A stretch of 64,000 bases of DNA from Bradyrhizobium centrolobii (GTDB taxonomy: Bacteria; Pseudomonadota; Alphaproteobacteria; Rhizobiales; Xanthobacteraceae): assembly GCF_001641635.1 (NCBI RefSeq), contig NZ_LUUB01000018.1, positions 19,953-83,952 of the forward strand, read 5' to 3'. The position numbers were made by a program, and so were the translations under genes. Each line of letters opens with the position of its first letter. The first letter of the stretch is position 1. This document shows positions 9,104 to 17,355 of this stretch, one piece after another. A model generated the notes under the pieces. The model made no database searches. It was not told the origin of the DNA and saw nothing but the letters and a program-made list of their open reading frames with translations.

Positions 9104-10983
9104 GCGCGCAGCCGTCCTCTTCCACCACGGAGCGCGGCGCGAGCACTTCTCCGCTGCGGCCGATCTCGTTCGGCGATCCCGCCGTTACCATCGAGCGGCG
9201 CGAGGACGGCACGATTTACCTCAGACCCAAGCAGCCGCTCGGCGACTATCCCGTCCGCATCACCGACCGCCTGCATCACTGGGCCAGGACCACACCGGAC
9301 CGCATCTTCATGGCGGAGCGCGAAGGCGGACGCGGCTGGCGCAAGATCACCTACGCCGAGTTGCTCACCGCCAGCCGGCACATCGCCTCCGCGCTGATCC
9401 AGCGCGGCCTGTCGGCGGACAAGCCGGTCGTGATCCTCTCCGGCAATTCGATCGACCATGCGCTGCTCGCGTTCGGCGCGTTCTATGCCGGCATTCCGTT
9501 CTGTCCGGTGTCGCCGGCCTACTCGCTGGTGTCGAAAGACTACGGCAAGCTGTCCTATCTGATGAAGCTGTTGACGCCCGGCCTCGTCTTCGCCGAGGAC
9601 GCCGACAAGTTCGCGGATGCGCTTGCTGCCAACGTCTCGCCCGGCACCGAGATCGCCGCGTCCTACGGCAGCGTGCCGGGCCGCGACGTCACGCTGCTCG
9701 CCGACCTGATGGCGACGCCGATCCGCGGCGACGTCCACGAGGTGCACGGGAACATCGGCCCCGACACCATCGCAAAATTCCTGCTGACCTCCGGCTCGAC
9801 CGGCAATCCCAAGGCCGTCATCAACACCCAGCGCATGATCTGCGCCAATCAGGTGATGCTGCGCGAGACGCTCGCCTTCCTCAAGGACGAGCCGCCGGTC
9901 ATCATCGACTGGCTGCCCTGGAATCACACCTTTGGCGGTAACCACAATATCGGACTGACGCTCTACAACGGCGGCTCGATGTATCTCGACGCCGGCAAGC
10001 CGATGCCGGGCGGCATCGAGGAGACCGTACGCAATCTTCAGGAGATTTCGCCGACGGTCTATTTCAACGTGCCCAAAGGCTATGAGTCGCTGCTGCCTTA
10101 CTTGCGCGACGACCAGGGCCTGCGCGCAAAATTCTTCGACCGGCTGCACGCGATGTTCTTCTCGGGCGCGGCACTGTCGCCCTTCGTCTGGAACAGCCTC
10201 GACGAGCTCGCGGTGAAGGAGAAGGGCTATCGCGTGCCGATGCTGACGGGCTTGGGGGCGACCGAGACCGCACCGTTCTTCATGTCGGTCAATCCGCGCA
10301 CCAGCCGCTCGGGTCATGTCGGCCTGCCTGTCTCGGGCAATGATGCCAAGCTCGTGCCGAACAACGGCAAGCTGGAAGTCCGCTGCAAGGGGCCGAACGT
10401 GATGCCCGGCTACTGGCGCCAGCCCGACGTGACTGCGAAATCCTTCGATGAGGAAGGATTTTATAAGCTCGGCGATGCGCTGAAGCCCGCCGACCCCGAG
10501 GATCTCAACGCCGGCTTCGATTTCGACGGCCGCGTCAGCGAGGATTTCAAGCTCGCAAGTGGTACCTGGGTCAGCGTCGGACCGCTGCGCGCCCGCCTCA
10601 TAGCGGCCTGCGCGCCGCTGGTGCGCGACGTCGTCATCGCCGGAATCAACCGCGACGAGATCTCCGCGCTCGTGGTGCTCGACCTCGACGGCTGCCGGCT
10701 GGTCAATCCGACGCTGCCGGCCGACGATCTCGCCGTGACCGCGCGCGACCGCCTGGTCCGCGACGCCTTTCGCGAGCGCCTGACCCGCTTCCTCGGCACC
10801 GCCACCGGCTCCTCGACACGGATCACGCGCGCGATCCTGCTGGACGCGCCGCTGTCGATCGACAAAGGCGAAGTCACCGACAAGGGTTCGATCAACCAGC
10901 GCGCGGTGCTCGAACATCGCAGCCTCCTGATCGAGGAGCTCTATGCTGCCAATCCATCGGACCGTGTGATATCGGTCGGGTAG
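9100..10983 (+). CDS. feruloyl/p-coumaroyl-CoA synthetase (AMP-binding), CouB-like
   Basis: A 627-residue adenylate-forming ligase that should activate hydroxycinnamic acids to CoA esters with ATP. The P-loop is LLTSGSTGNPKAVIN (about residues 225-240), the A5 motif is GLGATETAP, and the A7/A8 region is DFDGRVSEDFKLASGTWV. The C-terminal lysine lies in DKGSINQRAVL. This long form with the SEDFKL motif is typical of feruloyl-CoA synthases. It overlaps the crotonase by 4 bp. A paralogue sits at 29406-31277 in the second catabolic cluster. Substrate specificity is inferred from family and synteny. Confidence 0.88.
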   Translation: MSAQPSSSTTERGASTSPLRPISFGDPAVTIERREDGTIYLRPKQPLGDYPVRITDRLHHWARTTPDRIFMAEREGGRGWRKITYAELLTASRHIASALIQRGLSADKPVVILSGNSIDHALLAFGAFYAGIPFCPVSPAYSLVSKDYGKLSYLMKLLTPGLVFAEDADKFADALAANVSPGTEIAASYGSVPGRDVTLLADLMATPIRGDVHEVHGNIGPDTIAKFLLTSGSTGNPKAVINTQRMICANQVMLRETLAFLKDEPPVIIDWLPWNHTFGGNHNIGLTLYNGGSMYLDAGKPMPGGIEETVRNLQEISPTVYFNVPKGYESLLPYLRDDQGLRAKFFDRLHAMFFSGAALSPFVWNSLDELAVKEKGYRVPMLTGLGATETAPFFMSVNPRTSRSGHVGLPVSGNDAKLVPNNGKLEVRCKGPNVMPGYWRQPDVTAKSFDEEGFYKLGDALKPADPEDLNAGFDFDGRVSEDFKLASGTWVSVGPLRARLIAACAPLVRDVVIAGINRDEISALVVLDLDGCRLVNPTLPADDLAVTARDRLVRDAFRERLTRFLGTATGSSTRITRAILLDAPLSIDKGEVTDKGSINQRAVLEHRSLLIEELYAANPSDRVISVG

Positions 10984-11024
10984 AATGTATGAATTTCGAT
11001 TTGGACCAGCCGGCGCCTTCTTCG

Positions 11025-11050
11025 CCTCTCCCCGTAAGAACGGGGAGAGG
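11025..11050. repeat. family B half-element hairpin
   Basis: GCCTCTCCCC-GTAAGAAC-GGGGAGAGG is one outer hairpin of family B without the rest. It lies in the 130-bp gap between the ligase and the SDR. There is no T run. Confidence 0.6.
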
Positions 11051-11113
11051 GAGCGCACCGGCGCTTTGAGCTAAGCTCATCCCAATCTAAGGACCTCGCC
11101 AAAGGAGAACGCC

Positions 11114-11875
11114 ATGTTGTTGAAGGATCAGGCAGCCATCGTCACCGGCGGCGCATCAGGGCTTGGCGCTGCCACCGCGCGAAAACTGGCGGCGCAGGGC
11201 GCCAAGGTCGCGGTCTGCGACCTCAATGCCAAGCTTGCCGAAACCGTCGCCGCCGAGATCAAGGGCGTGGCCGTGGCCTGCGACGTCTCCGACGCCGCGT
11301 CCGCCGAAGCTGCGATCGCACAGGCCGCCAAGGCCCATGGTCCGGCCCGCGTGCTCGTGAACTGCGCCGGCATCGGCGTGGCAAAGCGCGTCGTCGGCCG
11401 CGACGGGCCGATGGCCCTCGCTGATTTCGACAAGGTGATCAAGGTCAACCTGATCGGCACCTTCAACATGCTGCGCCTCGCCGCAACCGAGATGTCCAAG
11501 CTCGAGCCGCAGGCAACCGGCGAGCGCGGCGTCATCATCAACACGGCGTCCGTCGCGGCCTATGACGGCCAGATCGGCCAGTCGGCCTATTCGGCCTCCA
11601 AGGGCGGCATCGTCGGCATGACGCTGCCGATCGCGCGCGAGCTCGCGCAGTTCGGCGTGCGCGTGCTGACCATCGCGCCCGGCCTGTTCCTGACGCCCTT
11701 GCTCGCCAACCTGCCGCAGGAAGCCCAGGATTCGCTCGCAGCCGCGATCCCCTTCCCGCGCCGGCTCGGCAATGCGGACGAGTTCGCGGCGCTCGCGCTG
11801 CACATGGTCGAAAACGCCTATCTCAACGGCGAGGTGGTGCGGCTCGACGGCTCGCTGCGCATGGCGCCGAAGTAA
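11114..11875 (+). CDS. SDR family 3-hydroxyacyl-CoA dehydrogenase
   Basis: A 253-residue short-chain dehydrogenase resembling type II 3-hydroxyacyl-CoA dehydrogenase (HSD10). NAD motif [13 protein letters not shown] at residues 9-21, NCAGIG, and catalytic Ser with YSASKGG (Tyr-x3-Lys) near 160. The long insert after [21 protein letters not shown] is typical of this subgroup. AAGGAGAACGCC precedes the ATG. It can oxidise the hydroxyacyl-CoA made by the upstream crotonase, which suggests a beta-oxidative route. A close paralogue is at 32313-33071. Confidence 0.87.
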   Translation: MLLKDQAAIVTGGASGLGAATARKLAAQGAKVAVCDLNAKLAETVAAEIKGVAVACDVSDAASAEAAIAQAAKAHGPARVLVNCAGIGVAKRVVGRDGPMALADFDKVIKVNLIGTFNMLRLAATEMSKLEPQATGERGVIINTASVAAYDGQIGQSAYSASKGGIVGMTLPIARELAQFGVRVLTIAPGLFLTPLLANLPQEAQDSLAAAIPFPRRLGNADEFAALALHMVENAYLNGEVVRLDGSLRMAPK

Positions 11876-11911
11876 GCTGATGATCGGGATTGCCGCAGCG
11901 ATTTCGACCTT

Positions 11912-12029
11912 ACCTCTCCCTTTGGGAGAGGTCGGCGCGGAGCGCCGGGTGAGGGGTTCAGCTCTATCGAGGGACCATATCCCCTCACCCGAATTGCTTC
12001 GCAATTCGACCTCTCCCGCCGGGAGAGGT
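11912..12029. repeat. intergenic palindromic repeat, family B (copy 4)
   Basis: Outer hairpins ACCTCTCCCTTTGGGAGAGGT and ACCTCTCCCGCCGGGAGAGGT flank GGGTGAGGGG/CCCCTCACCC. The inner hairpin is GAATTGCTTCGCAATTC. It fills the SDR-thioesterase gap. Confidence 0.75.
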
Positions 12030-12058
12030 GAGAAACGACACTAGCGGATACAAATCGC

Positions 12059-12478
12059 ATGTTCGTGAACCGGCGCGACGTACAGATCCAGTGGGGCGAT
12101 TGTGATCCCGCCAACATCGTCTATTACCCGCGCTATTTCGGCATGTTCGACGATTCGACCTCGATCCTGTTCGAGAAGGCCGGCTTCTCGAAACAGGACC
12201 TGGTCCACAAATACGGCCTGGTCGGCATTCCCATGGTCGACACGCGGGCGAAATTCTACATCCCCTCGACCCATGGCGATTGGATCACCATCGAAACCCG
12301 GATCGAGAGCATCAAGCGCTCGAGCTTCGAGGTGAAGCACAATATCTACAAGGGCGAGGATCTCGCCATCGAGGCTTTCGAGACCCGCGTCCTGGTCGGC
12401 CGCGACCCGAACGATCCCGACAAGCTGAAATCGGCGCCGTTTCCGCCGGAAATGGTGACGAAATTCATCGGGAGCTAA
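12059..12478 (+). CDS. 4-hydroxybenzoyl-CoA thioesterase-like hot-dog protein
   Basis: A 139-residue hot-dog thioesterase. The N-terminal motif WGDCDPANIVYYPRYF is that of 4-hydroxybenzoyl-CoA thioesterases, whose catalytic aspartate is the one in GDCDPA. The long helix DDSTSILFEKAGF follows. It would release 4-hydroxybenzoate (or a related aryl acid) from its CoA ester, giving the PobA substrate and closing the pathway in this window. No Shine-Dalgarno is obvious before the ATG at 12059, but the family start fits. It follows the SDR in the same direction. Confidence 0.85.
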   Translation: MFVNRRDVQIQWGDCDPANIVYYPRYFGMFDDSTSILFEKAGFSKQDLVHKYGLVGIPMVDTRAKFYIPSTHGDWITIETRIESIKRSSFEVKHNIYKGEDLAIEAFETRVLVGRDPNDPDKLKSAPFPPEMVTKFIGS

Positions 12479-12556
12479 ATCGCCGCACCATCCAAAGACG
12501 GGGCTGAATCAGCCCCCGATTTCTGCTTTCAGAGAAACACGTAAAGGGAGGAATTG

Positions 12557-13708
12557 ATGAAACGCTTTTACCTGACTGCTGCGATTACCGCAGCGGCGCT
12601 CGCGCTACCGGCGCTGCCCGCGCTGGCCCAGACTAATGAAATCACCATCGGCATCACCACCACCACGACCGGCCCGGGCGCAGCCCTCGGCATTCCCGAG
12701 CGCAACGCGCTGGAATTCGTGCCGAAGGAGATCGGCGGCGTGCCGCTGAAGGTCATCGTGCTCGACGACGGCGGCGACCCGACCACGGCCACCACCAACG
12801 CGCGGCGCTTCGTCACGGAATCCAAGGCCGACGTCATCATGGGCTCGGCCCTGACGCCGCCGACGATCGCGGTCTCCAACGTCGCCAATGAAGCCGGTAT
12901 TCCGCATTTCGGCCTTGCGCCGTTTCCGATCACGCCGGAGCGCATGAAGTGGTCGGTGGCGATGCCGCAGCCGATCCCGATCGTGGGCAAGGTGCTTTAC
13001 GACCACATGAAGTCCAAGGGTGTGAAGACCGTCGGCTATATCGGCTATTCCGATTCGTATGGCGACCTCTGGTTCAACGACCTGAAGGCGCAGGCTGTGC
13101 CGATGGGCGTGACCATCGTCGACGAGGAGCGCTTCGCGCGTCCCGACACGTCGGTGACCGGACAGGTGCTGAAGCTCGTCGCCGCCAATCCCGACGCCAT
13201 CCTGGTCGGCGCCTCCGGCACCGCGGCCGCCTTGCCGCAGACCGAGCTGCGCGAGCGGGGCTATCAGGGCCTGATCTACCAGACCCATGGTGCGGCCAGC
13301 ATGGACTTCATCCGTATTGCCGGCAAGGCGGCGGAAGGCGTGCTGATGGCCTCGGGCCCTGTGATGGACCCGGAGGACCAGCCCGACGAGGCGCAGACCA
13401 AGAAGCCGGGCCTCGCCCTCAACACCGCCTATGAGGCGAAGTACGGCCCGAACAGCCGCAGCCAGTTCGCCGGCCACTCCTATGATGCCTTCGAACTCCT
13501 GAAGCGCATCATTCCGGTCGCGCTGAAGACGGCAAAGCCCGGCACGCCCGAGTTTCGTGAGGCAATCCGCCAGGCCTTGCTGTCGGAGAAGGAACTGGCG
13601 GCCAGTCAGGGCGTCTACAACTTCACCGAAAAGGATCGCTACGGCCTCGATGAGCGCTCGCGCATCCTGCTCACGGTGAAGAACGGCAAGTATACGCTGG
13701 TGAAGTAA
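12557..13708 (+). CDS. branched-chain-type ABC transporter substrate-binding protein (CouP-like)
   Basis: A 383-residue periplasmic binding protein of the Leu/Ile/Val receptor fold. A signal peptide (MKRFYLTAAITAAALALP...ALA-Q) covers residues 1-25, then EITIGITTTTTGPGAALGIPE begins the mature protein. The ATG at 12557 lies 5 bp after GGGAGG; a TTG directly before it is the alternative. It matches CouP, the p-coumarate receptor of R. palustris. No permease or ATPase subunits follow; instead a strong terminator closes the operon, so it must use transport parts encoded elsewhere. Confidence 0.88.
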   Translation: MKRFYLTAAITAAALALPALPALAQTNEITIGITTTTTGPGAALGIPERNALEFVPKEIGGVPLKVIVLDDGGDPTTATTNARRFVTESKADVIMGSALTPPTIAVSNVANEAGIPHFGLAPFPITPERMKWSVAMPQPIPIVGKVLYDHMKSKGVKTVGYIGYSDSYGDLWFNDLKAQAVPMGVTIVDEERFARPDTSVTGQVLKLVAANPDAILVGASGTAAALPQTELRERGYQGLIYQTHGAASMDFIRIAGKAAEGVLMASGPVMDPEDQPDEAQTKKPGLALNTAYEAKYGPNSRSQFAGHSYDAFELLKRIIPVALKTAKPGTPEFREAIRQALLSEKELAASQGVYNFTEKDRYGLDERSRILLTVKNGKYTLVK

Positions 13709-13733
13709 GCACGGCGTCAGCTTCGAGAAGATC

Positions 13734-13766
13734 AGAGCCGGCCCCATGGGCCGGCTCTTTCTTTTC
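13734..13766 (+). terminator. intrinsic terminator of the hydroxycinnamate operon
   Basis: AGAGCCGGCCC-CAT-GGGCCGGCTCT is a perfect 11-bp stem with a 3-base loop, followed by TTCTTTTC. It lies 26 bp after the binding-protein stop. Confidence 0.85.
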
Positions 13767-13810
13767 GCACCTATCCTTGAGTTCGAACTGCAACCGCGAT
13801 GCCGGCGCGC

Positions 13811-13929
13811 CCCCTCTCCCGCTTGCGGGGCAGGGCTGGGGTGGGGGTGCTTCCGCAATGGACACTCCCCGTGAGGAGAGAGCCCCCACCCGGCGCTTCG
13901 CGCCGACCTCCCCCGCAAGCGGGAGAGGT
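13811..13929. repeat. intergenic palindromic repeat, family B (copy 5)
   Basis: CCTCTCCCGCTTGCGGGGCAGG and CCTCCCCCGCAAGCGGGAGAGG as outer pieces, GGGGTGGGGG/CCCCCACCC inside, and a GGCGCTTCGCGCC inner hairpin. Confidence 0.75.
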
Positions 13930-13957
13930 TGCACCGAGCCTGCGGACACGCCGAACG

Positions 13958-14686
13958 CTATGCCGCCTGCCGCAGCTTCGTCCAGGCGAACTCCGGATAG
14001 TACTGATCCATCATCCGGTCGACATAGGCAGTGAGGTTCGGAAATTCCTCGGCGCGCCCGCGCAGCTTGGATTCGAAGAACGGCGTGAGGATTCCGGCGA
14101 GCGCACCGAAGGCGGTCGCATCGACACCGCATGGCTTCTCGCCCATCAGATAGGACTTGTCGCCGAGTTGCACCGAGAGCGCAAACAGCGAGCGCACGGC
14201 GAGATCGATATCGTCATCGGGCGCGTGGCGGCCGAGGCCGGAGAGCAGATAGTTCTCGGCGACGCGGAACTGCGCGTCCTCGCGCAGCTTCTCGCGATTG
14301 TGCTCCGGCGCGCCGTCGAAGAAATGTGCGGGCCCCTTGGCGAAATTGGCGGGATCGACCCAGCGCGCGCCGACCAGTGCCCAGTAGACGTGATGCTCAA
14401 TCATCCGCTCGAACGCCCAGGCCTGCGCGCGCTGCTGCAGGCTGAGGCCGGCGTCGAAGTCGAAACCGTAGCGGCGTTCGATATGGGCGCGGATGAAGGT
14501 GGAATCGGCCACCGCCTCGCCGTCATCGTCGATGAAGGGCAATTGCCCCTTGGGCGAAGCGGGCGGCATCGCCCGCTCCTTCCGATAGGGCAGTTCCGCC
14601 ATCTTGAGCTGCACCTCGGTCTTGGTGACGAAGGGGCTGATTTCCGGCAGGCCGAATCCGACGCCGAAGCCGTAAAGGGTGATCAT
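13958..14686 (-). CDS. glutathione S-transferase family protein
   Basis: A 242-residue GST. N-terminal thioredoxin-fold domain with KMAELPYRKERA, cis-proline motif KGQLPFIDDDG and the glutathione-contact ADSTFIRAHIE; the C-terminal helical domain spans about 90-230. The ATG at 14686 has AGGAG 9 bp upstream. A perfect 28-bp palindrome ends 46 bp before the start. A WYL-type regulator gene diverges further upstream and carries the same half-sites, so this GST is its probable target. Confidence 0.87.
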   Translation of the reverse strand: MITLYGFGVGFGLPEISPFVTKTEVQLKMAELPYRKERAMPPASPKGQLPFIDDDGEAVADSTFIRAHIERRYGFDFDAGLSLQQRAQAWAFERMIEHHVYWALVGARWVDPANFAKGPAHFFDGAPEHNREKLREDAQFRVAENYLLSGLGRHAPDDDIDLAVRSLFALSVQLGDKSYLMGEKPCGVDATAFGALAGILTPFFESKLRGRAEEFPNLTAYVDRMMDQYYPEFAWTKLRQAA

Positions 14687-14722
14687 GTCTGCGCTCCTGA
14701 TCCTCAAAAGTTACGGTGGAAC

Positions 14723-14986
14723 CTATCGTCCGGCTGCTGCCACCATGGTGGCAGCAGCCGTGATATCCTGCGTGAAACGGGCCCCCCGCCAGGCGCGGGC
14801 CATGACGTGGTGGACCAGCGCGTCTGCGAGTTGGAGCAGCGAACGCGCCACGAGGCTCGCGAACGCAAGGCGGAGGTCGACGAACATGAGATCGAGCGTC
14901 ACGAGGCGGCCGAACGCCCAGGCGTGCAGCGAAGCCTGCACCCGCCAGAGCGGACCGGCCGTGCCGAATTGGGTAGGAATGATCAT
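14723..14986 (-). CDS. hypothetical small protein between GST and WYL regulator
   Basis: An 87-residue reading frame from ATG 14986, with GAGG 8 bp upstream. Its sequence (MIIPTQFGTAGPLWRV, LVTLDLMFVDLRLAF) is plausible protein with short hydrophobic helices but matches no family I know. Its last codons (AAATMVAAAGR) lie inside the 28-bp palindrome at 14732-14759. Its promoter region would hold the second operator at 15034-15055. Either it is a small regulated gene, or this is non-coding leader DNA for the GST. Confidence is low. Confidence 0.4.
   Translation of the reverse strand: MIIPTQFGTAGPLWRVQASLHAWAFGRLVTLDLMFVDLRLAFASLVARSLLQLADALVHHVMARAWRGARFTQDITAAATMVAAAGR
14732..14759. promoter_or_regulatory. 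perfect 28-bp palindrome upstream of GST, WYL operator candidate
   Basis: Two 14-bp arms, GGCTGCTGCCACCA and its exact complement, with no spacer. It contains TGCTGCCA-N6-TGGCAGCA at 14735-14756. The same 8-6-8 pattern occurs at 15034-15055 in front of the WYL regulator gene. Confidence 0.75.
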
Positions 14987-15033
14987 GGACAAATCCTCTT
15001 CAGTCGAAGCGTTGTCCCGGTATAGAACTCCCC

Positions 15034-15055
15034 TGCTGCCAACATCCTGTCAGCA
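15034..15055. promoter_or_regulatory. second 8-6-8 inverted repeat, in front of the WYL regulator
   Basis: TGCTGCCA-ACATCC-TGTCAGCA, with arms complementary at 7 of 8 positions. It repeats the left half-site of the 28-bp palindrome exactly. It lies 55 bp before the regulator ATG and 47 bp before the divergent small frame. Confidence 0.7.
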
Positions 15056-15110
15056 TCCGCGCGCCGGATTTTGAGCGGGCTGCGACCAGGATCTCTCGAA
15101 GAGAATTGTC

Positions 15111-15809
15111 ATGAGACGCGCCGACCGGCTGTTTCAGATCATCCAGGTGTTGAGGCGCAGCCGCAAACCGCTGACGGCGGATGCGATCGCGGCCGAACTG
15201 GAGACCTCCAAGCGCACCGTCTATCGCGACATCGCGACGCTGATCGGCCAGCGCGTGCCGATCCGCGGCGAGGCCGGCATGGGCTACATCCTGGAGAAGG
15301 GATTCGACCTTCCGCCGCTGATGCTGACGCCGGACGAGATCGAGGCCGCCGTGCTCGGCGCGCAATGGGTCGCGGGCCATGCCGACGCGGCACTGGCACG
15401 CGCGGCCGAAGATCTGATGGCCAAGATCGCCGACACCGTGCCCGAGCGTCTGCGCCCCTTCGTGCTGGAGCCGGCGAGCCGCGCACGGCCGAGCTGGAAC
15501 AGGGAGCCCGACCGCATGGACATGGTGCGCACGCGCACCCAGATCCATGAAGGCAAGAAGATCATGCTGCGCTATCGCGACGAGCAGGGCCGCCCCAGCG
15601 AGCGCATGATCTGGCCGATCGCGGTCGGCTATCTCGAAGCGGTCCGCCTGCTCGCGGCCTGGTGTGAGCTGCGCAGCGACTTCCGCAGCTTCCGCACCGA
15701 CCGCGTCGTGGAAGCGACCTATCTAGACGAGAAATATCCGGAGCGGCGTGACGTGCTGCGCGCAAAATGGCGGCAGAGCCTGGTCTGGGGTCCGCCGAAG
15801 GATACGTGA
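15111..15809 (+). CDS. YafY/DeoR-type HTH and WYL-domain transcriptional regulator
   Basis: A 232-residue regulator. Residues 1-60 form the HTH_11 domain (RADRLFQIIQVLRRSRKPLTADAIAAELETSKRTVYRDI, given here in part) and about 125-215 the WYL ligand-sensing domain (KIMLRYRDEQGRPSERMIWPIAVGYLE). It overlaps the next gene (GTGATG), so they are co-translated. Two matching inverted repeats lie upstream of it and upstream of the divergent GST, which suggests autoregulation plus control of the GST. The effector is unknown. Confidence 0.88.
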   Translation: MRRADRLFQIIQVLRRSRKPLTADAIAAELETSKRTVYRDIATLIGQRVPIRGEAGMGYILEKGFDLPPLMLTPDEIEAAVLGAQWVAGHADAALARAAEDLMAKIADTVPERLRPFVLEPASRARPSWNREPDRMDMVRTRTQIHEGKKIMLRYRDEQGRPSERMIWPIAVGYLEAVRLLAAWCELRSDFRSFRTDRVVEATYLDEKYPERRDVLRAKWRQSLVWGPPKDT

Positions 15810-16144
15810 TGGCGATGGATGAGACGCCCCCCATCGACCCGTCGAGCTCGTGCCAGGCTTGCGGCGCCTGCTGTGCCTATTCGGCGAACTGGCCGCGCTT
15901 CTCGATCGAGAGTGACGAGGAGCTTGCGCTGATTCCGGAACAGCTCGTCAACGATCGGCAATCCGGCATGCGCTGCGACGGCGATCGCTGCTCGGCCTTG
16001 CAGGGTGAGATCGGAAAGGCGACTTCCTGCGGCATCTATGCGGCGCGGCCAGAGGTGTGCCGCACCTGCATGCCGGGCGACGCCGAATGCGCGATGGCGC
16101 GGCGAAAATTCGGGCTGCCGGCGATCGAGGTAGCTAGCGCATGA
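15809..16144 (+). CDS. YkgJ-family cysteine cluster protein
   Basis: A 111-residue protein with ten cysteines in the YkgJ/UPF0153 pattern: CQACGACC near residues 15-22, then C-x4-C, CGIYAARPEVCRTC and a final C. The family is thought to bind metal (zinc or an Fe-S cluster), but no activity is established. Its ATG overlaps the regulator stop. The gene ends in an intergenic repeat that supplies its stop codon. Confidence 0.82.
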   Translation: MAMDETPPIDPSSSCQACGACCAYSANWPRFSIESDEELALIPEQLVNDRQSGMRCDGDRCSALQGEIGKATSCGIYAARPEVCRTCMPGDAECAMARRKFGLPAIEVASA

Positions 16145-16185
16145 TCCGGAAAAGTGTGCAGCGGTTTTCCGCCAAGATCATGCGC
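16137..16185. repeat. palindromic repeat overlapping the end of the ykgJ-type gene
   Basis: GCGCATGATCCGGAAAA...TTTTCCGCCAAGATCATGCGC, with long complementary ends and a loop of about 10 bases. Its left arm contains the GCATGA that gives the upstream gene its last codon and stop. Confidence 0.65.
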
Positions 16186-16217
16186 CGACAAAGAGCTGAA
16201 GCGCGATAAAACGCGCT

Positions 16218-16616
16218 TCAGGCCGGAACGGCTTCGCTGATCTCGTCGTCGAGCTCATCCTCGAGCGGTGCAAGCACCGAGAGCGGCCTGGTCGACAGCG
16301 TGATCGGCTTGCGGCCGCCGGACAGGGACGGCGCCGATTTGGCCGAGCCCTGGCGCGACAGCGCGTAGAGCGTCGAGCCGACGCGGCCACCGTTCTCGAT
16401 CAGGTCGCGCTCGCTGCAGCTCGCCGCGATCGCGACCGCCAGCGAATGCAGGTGGCTGCGGCGATAGCAGAACAGCGCCAGCCTGGCGCGGACGTCAGGG
16501 GAAACACTCTCAACCAGCTTCGGCAGGCCGCTTTCATTGGCGCGATACATCTCGCCAAGTAGCTCGTCGCGGACCGGGCAGAAATCGCTTTCAAAGGTGT
16601 CGCGGCTTGAAAACAT
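16218..16616 (-). CDS. hypothetical protein
   Basis: A 132-residue cytosolic protein that I do not recognise. It starts MFSSRDTFESDF with GGGAGAACTGCA before the ATG (16616). The middle is a helical, Arg-rich stretch (VSPDVRARLALFCYRRSHLHSLAVAIAASC) and the C-terminus is acidic (LAPLEDELDDEIS). No signal peptide or membrane helix is seen. The gene stands alone between repeats and convergent to the ykgJ-type gene. Good codon bias and a clear ribosome site make it real. Confidence 0.7.
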   Translation of the reverse strand: MFSSRDTFESDFCPVRDELLGEMYRANESGLPKLVESVSPDVRARLALFCYRRSHLHSLAVAIAASCSERDLIENGGRVGSTLYALSRQGSAKSAPSLSGGRKPITLSTRPLSVLAPLEDELDDEISEAVPA

Positions 16617-16652
16617 TGCAGTTCTCCCTCGTGTGCGGAAGATGCCGCGCAA

Positions 16653-16968
16653 TTCTCTAATGAAAGGTTAACCACACTGACCGGTAGTCATCCGGGGTCC
16701 TTGCGCCCCTGCCGCGAATCAGTGCGGTCCGGAAGGGGCAAGCGCGTCTGGACCCGAGAGTTTGGGCGCCAAGGCTTTCCACGGGGTCATGGCCGGGCAT
16801 AGCCGTCCGAAGGACGGCGCCGCTGCCGCTCGCCTGTGTCCCGGCCATCCACGCCTAGCCGTGGGGCACGCAGGACGTGGATGCCCGGGACAAGCCCGGG
16901 CATGACGACCTCTTACGACCTCTTGTGAGTGCTCATACCGCGATCGCCCTGCGCCCAGGCGCGGCCGC
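16653..16968. other. gene-free stretch of about 320 bp with a palindromic repeat
   Basis: Nothing coding is visible. 16785-16910 is a repeat starting GGTCATGGCCGGGCATAG and ending CAAGCCCGGGCATGACGACC, with inner pieces GTCCGAAGGAC and CCATCCACGCC/GGACGTGGATG. The remainder up to 16784 shows no recognisable signal beyond the promoter region of the hypothetical gene. Confidence 0.6.
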
Positions 16969-17355
16969 CTAGTTAGCGGCCATGAAGATGGAGAGGCCGA
17001 AGCCGGTGAGATGGTGCAGCGCCTGGTCAACTCCGATCACCGTCCAGAACCAGGGGTGCTCCTGGTTGACGCCGAGATAGGCCGAGGCGAGCCCCTTGGC
17101 CCGGTCGACCGTAATGTGGATCATGAAATCGATCAGGGCCACGAACCAGAATCGTGGCGCCACGATCAGGATCAGCGGCAGCGCAACCGCAAGGTGGATC
17201 AGGCAGTGCACCAGCAGCGGCAGGCCCCAGCCATGCTTCTGGTCCTTGCCGTGCGCCATCCAGGCGGTTTGCAGCACGAAATCGGCGATGATGTGCTTGA
17301 AGGTGAGCAGCAACATCCAGCCAATGAGCGCTTCAACCGGAACCGCCGATGACAT
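16969..17355 (-). CDS. DUF3307 membrane protein
   Basis: A 128-residue protein with three or four hydrophobic helices. Family marks are GWMLLLTFKHIIADFVLQTAWMA at the N-terminus (given here in part: LTFKHIIADFVLQ), a LVHCLIHLAVALPLIL helix, and DFMIHITVDRAKG followed by a C-terminal GVDQALHHLTGFG. I chose the ATG at 17355; the frame is open to 17541 but upstream residues are unlike the family. There is no clear Shine-Dalgarno. Function unknown. Confidence 0.78.
   Translation of the reverse strand: MSSAVPVEALIGWMLLLTFKHIIADFVLQTAWMAHGKDQKHGWGLPLLVHCLIHLAVALPLILIVAPRFWFVALIDFMIHITVDRAKGLASAYLGVNQEHPWFWTVIGVDQALHHLTGFGLSIFMAAN

Noticed and set aside
8842..11058. 738-residue minus-strand frame across the crotonase and ligase
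   Set aside because: Antisense shadow spanning two real genes and their overlap; no domain recognisable.
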